A stretch of 64,000 nt of DNA, from the NCBI GenBank assembly GCA_002176905.1, contig MSYE01000111.1:52208-116207 (forward strand). The letters are read 5' to 3'. The notes under the pieces were generated by a model. That model did not search any database. It had not been told where the DNA came from and was given only the letters and a program-made list of their open reading frames with translations. Every line of letters starts with the position of its first letter. Within the stretch, counting starts at the first letter, position 1. This document shows, in pieces, positions 18,701 through 30,700 of this stretch. The translations under genes were made by a program, and so were the position numbers. The DNA comes from a bacterium F11 (GTDB taxonomy: Bacteria; Elusimicrobiota; Elusimicrobia; F11).

Positions 18701-21700
18701 GGTGTTCCGGTTTTGCGGGACGGGGAATCCCTGGATATGAAAAGGATAATTCGATCGGGGTACTTTTCTGATTTTCGGCATGTGGTTCATGTTCATGCGT
18801 TAAAACCGGATGGTTTGGATTTTATATCAGATAGACAAAGGAGAGAAAAAATTGAGGCCGCTCTTAAGACCGTAAAGGCAGGTCTATATTTTGGGAGTGA
18901 TCAACTTAATGACAATAGTTTCAGGAAATTGGCAGAAGCCATTGACAGCCCTGTCACTCTTAAAAATCATTTGATGGTTTCAGTTAATGGTACTTCTGAG
19001 AAGGTCCCTCTTACGCGGGCCGAGGTCAAAGAATTGTTTGAGAGAGAAGATTATCAAGAGGTCACGCACGAGCCCCAAAAGCCAGGAGAGTTTCGATTGG
19101 TGGGGTTGGACAGCGTGGATGTCTTTTTTAAGCCCAATCCCTATCCCATGCTCTTATATGGTGAAACCAATACGGGTGAGATCGTCATATCGGCTCAAGC
19201 CATTGGTGGGGCCTCAGGTCAAACCGGAATTACGCTTAGAGAAATACCAGCTTGGGCAGAAGAACACAACATTCAGACGTTGTTTATTGGCTCACAAGGG
19301 ACAGGCTCTTTATCCAATTATGCACCCCAAGGACATCGAACAAAGGGTAGCTTAAAATTGGAGTCCGTTGTAAAGGGGAGCGAAATCGCCCCCGGTTCTC
19401 AGAAAGAAAGAAGAACAACATCGTGTGCCATATGCTTTTTGGTTAAGAGAGATCCCGCCAAGCTTTATAACAAGGTTAGAGATCAATTGGCCGAAATGGA
19501 ATTCGAGGAAGAAGGATTTGGGGCTGTCCGCGAGAAGTTGGTTGAGGGTATTGGTCAATCCTATCACCTCTTTTTTACGCGGGTTGCCGACTTTTTATAT
19601 GACGTTCATAAAGCGTTGGGTTCTCTGGTGCACCGTGGACCGGACCATCATGAAGAGGTGGAAAAAACGTACCAACATTCGCTTGATGTCATTGCGAGTG
19701 TGGCGCAACTATTTTCTGTTGTTGAAGGGAAAAATCCCCCCGCTGAGAAAAAAGGATTGGGTCGGTTATCGCTCGCACATGAGGAACAGGCTTCCACCAG
19801 CTTTGACAATCTTCGCAGACTCATGGATTCCTTGAGCGATGATGCCAAACCAGAAGCAATGAATTATTTGCTTGAAACCGCTCTTTTGCATGATACTGCC
19901 AAGTATGGTGAATTATTAAATCCATCCAAACCCCATGAAATATACGCCTATGAGGTTCTCAAGGAGAGAGAATATGACGTTTCAAGAATGGTGAATGAAA
20001 TTATTCGGTTACACGTCCATTTTGGTATTACCTATAACGGTGAATTCAATCCACAGATTCTCATTGATGAAATCAATCATCTTTGGAATGAAGGTTGGAA
20101 AGAAGGAGAAATAAAAACGCTGATGACATTGACCGCTGTTTTTACGCTGGCTGATGTGACGGCTTATGGCTATGTTACCAACACAATGGTTGATCAGTTA
20201 ACGGAGATGGTTCTTGGAAATCATGATCAATCAGGCCTCTCTTTTATTATCGAAACTCTGAATCAGCCGAGCGTTTGTCAGAATTTGTCTTCAAAATTTG
20301 TGGATGTGTACGCGGCACAAATGCAGGTTGGTTTGTTGCGATTCGGAGATTTGGAGGTTGATAACTATCCTCGTGATCATTTTGAAAGAGAAATAGAAAG
20401 GGCAAAGCAGGAAACAACATCGGGAACCAACTGGAAAGTAGATACCGATGATTGGAAAGTTTTGGAAAGAATTGGAGAAATATTTGAATTTCGATATGTA
20501 AACAATCTTATCAAAGCCATCAGATTGACGAGTATTCCGGCTGCCATTAATTTTATGCGGTTGATAGTCAAAGCCGCACTTCTTCTGAAACAATCACGCG
20601 TTGTTTTTGTCGGGGCACACGGTCAACCTATCAACAAGGTTGGCGATTTGACCATTTTCTTGCGCAATCTGATCCGGCATTTGCCATATGCAACAGATAT
20701 TCGCTCGGATGATCATCGCACCTATTACCTTGTTGGGAGCGATAAAAGGCGATTGCCGGATTCTCCCTCCATTATGGTTACAAAGGTTCAGGAAAAGGAC
20801 ACCATGGTTGTTCGGTTTCCATTCTTTATATCGAAAAAAATTAAAGATGTTGTTGATTTGGGGGGAGACATTGAGGTAACGCCTTCCCTTCGAGAAAGAT
20901 ATCTTGTCAATTTGACATCGGACATCATGACTCCTTATGGGGTTACCATCCCCACAGATCCCTTAAACACCTACCAACAGACCTTTAATCCACTAACCTC
21001 CATGGTGATTGCTCAATCTATCGTTAATGTTCGCAAGCCAAAAAGGGTTATTGTCACAGCAGACAGCAGCGTCTGGGCAAAAGAACATGCCCGTTATATC
21101 TCAGGTGTATTGGCGGGTAATGATGTTGAGGTTGTGCTTTTCTCCCGGACCATGCCGTTGGGGGTACCCGCTGGGCTTATTCAGCAACAACCTGGATTGG
21201 CCGATATGGTTCTTCATCTGAATGCCGGAGCAGGGGGGCGAAATTTTGGCTTCGGGATATACACAAAAGACGGGTCATTGTCTTCAGGTGAGCTTCGGTC
21301 CATTTTTGCGGCGGATGGGGGAATCGGTGATTATCTAAGTGGAAAGGAAAATGAGCTTCACCTTAGGCCTTCGTCAATGCCAACAAAAAAATCATCGAGG
21401 AAAATTGATGCTTTTAATTATTTGTTGCCGGAAATAGATTTGGGAAAAACGCAGTCCACAACACTTTGGTTTAGTGATCCTGAAATAATGGATTCAATGG
21501 AAGATTCCTTTGAAGCGGCGTATGGGTCTGATTGGTGGCACAAATTAAATGTGGGAGTGGTTCATGAACAGAGCCCCATTGGACCCTTTGATAACAGTTC
21601 ATACCTAAATGATGACAAACGGGCCTTTTCATCTACTTTGCAAAACCGTCCCGATACCACTGCAATTATGTTAAACGCCAATGGCTCCCGATTTGGATTG

Positions 21701-24700
21701 GCGGAGAAAGTACCCACATCAGTGGGGGAACAATTGGAAGCGCTGGGAGCAGAAATTATCCGTGATGATACTTATCCCGATACGGTGATAGTCCATTATC
21801 CTCCGTTTCTCATTTGGACAATGATTGCGGCTTTGTACGCCGATGAGCACGAGAAGAATGGAGATAACAAGGCTTTTGCTGGGACTTTTCCGACCTCGGA
21901 AAATGTTAGACGAATTGCTCAGGCCAGAAGATTAGAATATTTGCCCTCTGATATTGGGGAGCCGGCTTTAAAGGCGGTGATTAATGATTATGAGGGAAGG
22001 GATGACCATAACCGGACATTGATTTCATTTGAGTCCAGCGGTAATGGCAATGGTTGGTTATCCAATAGGGAGGTTGACCGGATTGAGCGGCAGAACAATC
22101 CCTTTGCCATGGCCATGATGCTGCTTCACTTTGATCCCGCTGTTAAGGCCGATTATCACTCCTTTGGCGAATACCTTTTATCCGTACCAACCGAATTTAA
22201 CATTAATTTGTCACAGGTGAGACAAACCAATGTTTTAGAAAGTCAGGTGTCGGATGGGGCTCGGCTTCTTCAGGAAATTGAGGAGGGCCAATCGCTTGGG
22301 GATTTTAAAGTTGAACGCATTGAACAGTACTCGGAAGTAACCCGCGGTCGACGAATTTATTTGGACAAGGGAGCTGTTGTGTCTTTTTACTTTTCCTATA
22401 AGAGCAAAACAGCAGAAGATCCCACAATTCGCATCTTTGTTGATGCGCCCAACCAAGAAGTCATAAGCCAGGTTGAATCTGCGATTGGGTTGTCGTCTAA
22501 TGGGGTGGGTTTGGGGTTGGGTGTCATCCCATTTGTAAAAAATATTATTTTGAGAAATTTCCCTGTGCTTGAGAGAAACTACGATACAGACACAGCTCCT
22601 TTGATTGAAGAGATTCTTTTGCCCACATTTTTTATCCTTGCCGTATTTTTAGGCGCTTTTGGTATGGACATGTTCATGGGGACAGGCCTAATTCGATTTT
22701 TAACTTCCAATTCACCTGGCTCAATTGTTGTTCTCAATGCCCTTTACCGTGTGGGATTTATTTTAGCCCACCCGAAAAGCGAACGCGGCCCGCCCCTTAT
22801 TGCCTTTATGAACTTTGTTGTTACTTCCCTTCCTGTTTATATTGGTCTTCTCCTTAGTTTGCCAACCGTGACAATTATCCTTTTAACGATGATTTCTGTC
22901 CTGCTCGCCACAATCCTGCATGTCGATTGGAATTTAAGAGAAAAGGCTCGAGAAATGGGCCTTGTCAAAACGGACGAACCTTCAAGCGAGCCTTACCTCA
23001 TTTCTCCCGGTTTATTCGGTATGAGTCCGACTGGTGGAAGTCGGACCAAAGGACCAGGAAAATATTTATTTGGTCTTCGAAACCTTTTGGGGCGAATGGC
23101 CATGGTGTGGATGGTGCCTTCAGGCTCGACTGACACGCCTGAGAAAGCGGACAGAGGAGACGACGTTGGCTCCATTTCCCTTCCTGAGCTCTATAAAAAG
23201 GTATATGACCCTTTAACCGATATTCAATTTGATGATTGGGATTTTCAATCCATCCGGCAAAAGTTGGTTGATACGATTGGTGAATCCTATCTCGCCCTAT
23301 TTAATGCCACGGCTCAAGTTCAATATCAGGCCTTTCGTGATCAGGGAGGACAGAAGGAATGGAATGACGACCATCAGGAAAAAGTGGTCAAAGAATACAA
23401 TCATTCGCTGGATGTCCTTGCCACCGTTGTTCAATTTAAAGCCATTATGGATGGAACAGATTATGAGCCGGGTGAGAAAGGATTTGGTTTGTTGGCCACC
23501 CGACATGAGCGGCGTTCAAAGGAAAGCTTTCAGCATATTCGGACCCTTCTTAATCGTCTTTCTCCTAATGTTGATGTGAGTTTGGATTATATGTTGCAGA
23601 CATGCATTCTCCATGATGTTGCCAAATACGGAGAATACCTAAACCCGGCTAAGGGACACGAAGAAAACGGACATAAGCTCATTGTTGCCGAACGTATCGA
23701 TATTCCCGACATCTCAAAAGAGATGGTTCGTCTGCATGTCCATTTTGGAATCACCTATAACGGAGAGTTTCATCCTCAGAAATTGGTTGATGAGGTTCTA
23801 TACTTCCATAAAAAGCCTTGGGAAAAGGAAGATATCAAAACCCTTATGGCCCTGACGGCCCTCTTTACCATAGCGGATGTGACAGCCTATTCCCCTGTAA
23901 CTAATACGCAAGTCGAAAAGTTGGTAGAAATGGCTTCGGGGAATGATGAACATGGTGGTCTTTTTGAGATCATCGATGTTGTGGATAAACCATTAGAGAG
24001 GCGAGGTTTAATTCGAAAATTCAATAAACGGTTTTCGGATCAGACAATTATTGGATTGCTAAGGTTTGGGAATAAGGAAGTCGATGGATATGATGAGGAT
24101 CATTATCCTAGATTGATAAAGGGAGCCATGGAAACCGTTACCAATCGGACAGACGGAATTGTCGGAAAAAAAGAATGGGGCCTTTTAAAAGCCATTTCTG
24201 ATCTTCGTGATCTTCGCCAGGCCAATTATCTCATTAAGTCCATGCGCTTAAAGCCGGAGAATATCCCAGGAACCCTGAATTTCATCCGGTTGGTCATCAA
24301 AACAGCTCTTACAACCCAACAAACAAACCTTGTTTTTGTCAGTGCAGAAGGGCGGCCCATTCCATCGGCGGGTGATCTTACGGAGTTATTGAAAGATCTT
24401 ATCAATGATTTGCCTTTGGCGACCGACATCCAATCTGATGACCATCAAAGCTATTATCTTGTTGATAGCGCCAATAATCGGCTTCCGGACTCGCCTCTTA
24501 TGTTTGTTCGAGACGTTGAAGGGCAAAATACTCTGGTTGTTCGGTTTCCTCACTTTATTGATCCCAAACTCAAAGAAGCTTTGGAGTACGGTGGAAAAAT
24601 TACGTTGTCTCAAGAAATTCGGGAACAATATCTAGCTCCCTTGTCTGATTCCATCGTTACGCCTTACAACCTGACTATTCCACTCGGTGTAAATTTATTC

Positions 24701-27700
24701 GAACAACCTTTTAATCCGTTAACAACATTGGCGATCACGCAATCCGTTGTGAATGTTCGGGAACCAGTGAAAGTCACTGTGGCAGGGGATAGTAGCTCCT
24801 GGGCAACCGAACACAAACGCTATATTGCGGGTGTCTTAGAAGGAAATGGGATTAAGGTTAAAAATATAGAAGGCGCTGTTCCAGCAGGGAAGGCCCCATC
24901 CCATCTGAACCGCAAATCTGATCCACGGGAATTGGTCATTTATGTTAGTGAGGGGATGGGAAGTCCCAATTTTCGGGTTGAAATTTATGATAAGTTCGGA
25001 CCCTTATCGAGAGAGAAACTGGAAGATCTCTATCATAATGATGGTGGTATTAAAAGTTTTGTCGACGGCCATTCGGATACAATTCTATATACCACTCCAT
25101 CTCCTCCTGAATCTGTGGCCTATCATTTGCCGGAGATTCGAATCAGGGATAGGGATTCAACCGCGATTTGGTTTGCAGATGATCGGTTGATTGGATCTCT
25201 CCATCAATCCTTGGCCAAAGCCTATGATGAAGAATGGTGGAAGGTTCTTCGCATTGGAACCGTTCACCGAGACCGACAGTTTAATTCGTTTGGGAGCGGG
25301 TCTTATTTAACGGAAGGAAAACGTCCTTTTTCGAAAACCCTCCTCAGTCGTCCTGAGACAACATTTATTATGCTAAATGCTCCAGGATCGAGATTTGGAC
25401 TGGCTGAGAAGATTCCTTCCCAGTATGCATCTCAATTGGAAGATTTGGGTGCTGTTGTGGTTGATCAAGATCGGTCAAGGGAATCCGTTATTGTCCATTA
25501 TCCACCCCACCTGATATGGACAATATTGGCGGCATTGTACGCTGATCAGTATGCTTTTGAGGCACAGGGGAAAACTTTTGTTGGTTCTTTCCCAGTATCA
25601 TCGAACATTGAAAGGTTGGGTAGAAAACGAGGAATTCCCTATATCTCAACCGATGTGGGTGAACATCATATCGCTAAAGCGGTATCCATTCATGAGCTGA
25701 GTAGTAAAAACAAAACTTTGCTTTTCTGTGAACCAAATGGAAAGGGAAATGTATTTATGATGGATCCAGCGGTTCCCCATATTAATAAACAAGATGTTCC
25801 TTTTGATGTTGCCATGATGTTGTTTCATTTCAGCCAAACGATTAAACCCAAACATAAATCTCTGGCGGAATACCTTCTTTCGATTCCCTCCTCCTTCAGT
25901 ACCAAGCTCTATCAATACGAAGAAGTCAACAGGAAAGCCGATGAAGTGGATTCCCAAGTTAAAGGGTTTCAAGGCTTAGAAGAAGGAGCAATGGTTGGCC
26001 GTTTTACCGTTAAATCTGTGGAAAAATATTCCGCTGTCACAAACGGCCAAAAAGCAACTTTTTCAGATGGCCTTACCATTTCAATGTACTTCTCCTACAA
26101 GGGATCGAAAGAACCCACCGTTCGGTTTTATTTTGATGCCCCGACGAAGGAGATGATTGAAGAAGCGAAACAAGAGTTGGGTTTGAAAACACAGAAGACC
26201 AAGAAGCGACGTACAGATAAGGCAGTCATACCGGTGGTAAAAGAGTGGGTGACGGAATTTTACCCAAGCTTAGAAAAAAACTACGACACAAGGACCGGCC
26301 CTGTTTTAGAAGAAATTATCTTGCCAATGCTTTTTACGTTTATGATCTTTTTGATTGGCGCTGATGTAGCTTCTCTTCAATTTCTATTATCTTCAACTCC
26401 CATTCTTTGGGAAACCTTTGCCAATTGGCTTGTTACCAGCCCCGGGGTATCCTATTCGGTTATAAATACTCTCTACCGAATCGTGTTCGTTAAGGTGCAT
26501 CCCAAAGGTGACCGTCGTCCACTCCTGGTGGCATTGGTTAACTTTATCATCACATCCCTGCCTGTGTTGGTTGGGGAATATTTAAATTGGTCCATCTTCG
26601 CCATTCTTTCCCTAACAATAGGGGCTGTTGTATTGGCAACCTTATTTCATGCTGCCCTAAATCCAAGGCAGGAGGCGCAAGAAATTGGTTTTCATCTGGC
26701 GGCGGGTGGCTTACCTCGTCCAGGTTATCCTGTTGGTGCAAATCTTGGTAGCCGTTTGGTAAGAGACCTTAATAAACTAAGACCGATTGATTGGGGGAGC
26801 GATCTGCATCGGCACCTGTTGTGGATAATTAAAGCCGGATGGCTACGCGGGGGGCAATGGAGTCTTCATCTCAACCAACCTACCAATAATATTATTGAGT
26901 TTTTAACCAAAAATGAATTTGAAGAGGATGAATATTATTCTCTTATCGTTGTCTTGGGTCATATTAAAGAGGCCTTTCCTGAAAGCAAGAGTTACGGTTC
27001 GGATAAATATCGTGGGGATGACTATTTGTATCAAATTGATCGGCTTCTCTCGGTCGTTATTTACAAGGTGGGAAAAGGGCTTCTCCCACATGATCGACAA
27101 AAGAAGTTCAGGGAATTAACCGACCGGCTTGGACTGATATCGGACAGAAGGGTGAGAAAAAATCTCAGCGCCTTGAGCGACATGGATGCATGGGAGCGCC
27201 ATTTTGGTCATGGCTGGCATCACGCCAGCAAATTTGAAGATCACCAATCTGGTGAATTGGCAGAAACCACCAATTATGTTTACCAGAGAATAATGGAACT
27301 AAAAGATTGGCTGATCAGGCTTAAGGTAGGCCAGACCAAGTTGTGGGATGATCCACTCTCGTTATTTGACCAAAAAGGTGACGAGCTAAAAGAAGCCGGG
27401 ATTAATTTCGTTCCTGAAACCTTGCGCGATGAAGACCTTTTGCAATTTCAGCTGGCCTTCCTGGAAAAAGCAGCAAAGGAAGGTTTCAACGACATTTTGG
27501 TGTTTAATGCACATAAATATCTTGGTTTACCCTATCGGGATCTTCGGAATGCAATTGGACAGCTAACCTTAAGTAGAGTCGAGGAATTTGTTTCTAAGTC
27601 TATTCCGGATAGAGCAAATGATGGGGACCTTTTAAAAGAGCTCAGGGAGTTAATTCGGTACAAAGAACCAAAGCTAACTGAATTCGGGCACCCGAGAGAT

Positions 27701-30700
27701 TCAAAAGAAGAAGAGTTGAATCATAAATTTATCGTTGGTCTTCGTAAAATCAAGTCAAGATATGGTGCAAATATTCAATTTTCAATGGGACTCGATAAGG
27801 CCAATAATGGTGGTGATCAACATCTGCTCAGGTCTGTATTGGATAAATCTCAGGTTGTGGCCTTCGGTCGTCTCCCTTCAAATTATATGGATTGGAGATA
27901 CCCCAATCGGAAAAGGTTTGTGGAAGTTCACCATCGCCAACTTGCCAACAAAGATCAAGGCGTATATGACTATCACGATCAAGAACGAGCTGTGTTGTCG
28001 GTTCTCAATCACCATGTTCATGTGGATCAAGTGGATGTCCCAGGACCTTTAAGAACGCTGGGGCTTTCCATAAAAGAAAATGATGAACTCCTTGGTATGT
28101 TCGAAAACTCTCCCACGAGGTACAACCATCCCAATCCTCTTAAGAATATGGATTATATGATGGTGACCTTGGAAAAAAAGGGAGCAATCGATGGAAGGTT
28201 AGCGGCATCAGGTGGTTATCTAACGGCCCATCTTTTTTCGATCAAATCCCCTTATCTCCGATGGCTGGTTGCTGTTTTTGGCCTCATTTGGGTTTATAAG
28301 ATTGAAGCGCCCCTAATTTCTTCTTTCATTCCTCTATCCCTTGGTTGGGTTGTTTTCGGTTTTTGTTTTGTCGCATTCCATTTGGTTTTGAAGAAATTCA
28401 GTAAAGATGACGGAATTCGTGGGTCCCCTGTCGGAGAAAGTGTTCTTGGTTATGTTGCCGTGCTCAGCCTCTATATGTTGTTTCATCAGCTCGGCCATCC
28501 TTCCCTGGCTGTTCTTTCCCACCTCTTTTACGATGCCTATCTGATGAGAAAAGATTTGTTAAGACCCTTCATGGCCTTGCTTGATTATCTTCATCGGAAA
28601 ACGGGTGGATTAGAAGGTGTTATTTTCGGGTGGCCGATGATACCAATGATGAGTTATGCCCTAATAGATGGTGCCGTCAACTTGCATACCGAATGGAATG
28701 CAGAAGAGGAGTTGGGGGATGGATCTTACCTTCTTCCGAGGCGTCTTGTTAGCAAAAGTCGGTTCAAAGGACCGGAGAAATATCTTTATGGCCTACGAGA
28801 CCTTTTGCGGCGCCTGTCTGTAGCTTGGATGGTCTCTCCGGATACAACAATGGATGGGGGGGAAGAAGAAGGAGAACCGAAAATAGCCTCCCTTACTCTT
28901 CCACCAGACGTTACCGCAGAGCCCACTGTTATTGATGTCCCGTACCATGTGAAGGGGGAAGTTGATTACATTGAGGTAATGATGAATCCCTCCTTTGAGG
29001 CGCGGCAAACGGGTCCCTTTGCGAATCAGATGAGAGTGGAATTTAAGCGAATCCTGGAACGACGCCAACAGGCCAATGAACTGGGGGATCATTTTGACGC
29101 TCTTATGAAACTGGTGGACTGGAACGGGGGGACCGATTATCAGCGCGTTCATAATCTTATCGAGATCCTAAGCCGCCAACAGTTTGAAGAGGATTTTTAT
29201 TTTTATCTGATTGTGCGCTTAAGTCTCTTTAAATCCATTGTCTTAATGAGAGACTATGATGCTGGTTCGGCTTATATAAAGGATGAATTCATCGGTTACC
29301 TGAATAACATCCTTTCCGCCGTTATATATCATGTAGGTAAGGGATGTGTGAAGTTTGATCGGCAACAATCGTTCACTCGATTAATGGAACGGCTGGCTCC
29401 CCTTTCATCCCAGCTCGAACAGTGGGGTTTGCACACCCAGTTTGAGGCCTTACAAGATATGGAAACCTGGGAAAAGCATTTTGGTCAGGGTTGGCAGATG
29501 GTTGTCAAATATGAGGATCCGAATTCCAGCGTCCTTCACGTAGCAACGAATTATGTTTATCAAAAGATAATGGAAGTAAAAGAGGCGATTTTTCCCCACA
29601 GCAACGATCAGCAGAAACTTTGGGATGATCCCCTTTCAGTGTTTGAATTACAAAAACAAGAGTTAGGCGAAGCCGGGATTAATTTCATTCCTGACTCTCT
29701 CACCGATTATGATCCGCTTCAGTTTCAATTGGCCTTTTTGGAACGCGCGGCCAAAGAAGGATTTGAGGATATCTTGATCATTTCGGCTAGTCGCTATCTT
29801 GGTCTTCCCCGGAGGAGCCTTGCAAGTGCGATTGGACATTTGGCTCTGAGAAAAGTGAAAGAATTTATAGAGACACCCCTTCCGGATGATGCCAGTGATG
29901 ATGATCTTTTAAGTGAGCTTCAGAATTTAATCGGGTACGAAGAGCCAGAGATAAGTACGGTCGATTCAGGTCGATCGATGGTGAATAAAATTCTCACCCA
30001 AAGACCCGATCCGATCGAGCAGGAATTGAACCACCGGTTCCTTGTCGGCCTCCGGAAGTTGCGATCAAAATACCCCATTCGTTTCCAATTTTCCTATCGA
30101 CATGATGCGGCTTCACCCGGAGAAGAACAAAATCAACTGGGATCTGTTTCGGATAAGAAAAAGGTCGTGGTTTTCGGTCGTCTGTCATCAGCTTATATGG
30201 ACTGGGGTGTTCGGGAAAAGAAATTCATTAGAATTGAACACCGGCATCTCCTAAGACAAGATCAGGATGTTTATGATTATACAAATCAATTTCGGGCGGT
30301 TGTTTCTGGGGTTGGTCATATCGTTAAAGTGGATCGGGTCGCGGTTCCGGAAGTAGCCAAAACGGTCGGCGTACCCATAAAGGACAACTCTGATCTTCAC
30401 ACACTTTTTCTTAAAACCCCGACAAAATATACGGATTCTGGTCTCTTGAAGGACACGGATTATATGATGGTGACGATTCAGAAAAAAAGATCCGATCCCA
30501 AAGATGAAGAAGTTTCGCCAAATGACCCAAAAGGATTTGTATCTCCTCCCAATCCTTATCGATTTGTTCCCGATCCTTCAAGTCCGGCGATGGTATCTTC
30601 TGCTGGTTATCTGATCGCTCACCTCTTTCCGGTTCGGTCACCTGTTCAGCGGTGGATGGTGGCGGTCCTTGGAATGTTATGGGTTTATAGGATAGAAGCC

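Noticed and set aside
19171..19320. Possible phosphodiester glycosidase (NAGPA) domain in giant protein 1 (GITLREIPAWAEEHNIQTLF...)
   Set aside because: The helix-strand pattern is similar, but the DGGGS signature is replaced by SQGTGS and the upstream NGGFF-type motif is not seen, so I do not assign it.
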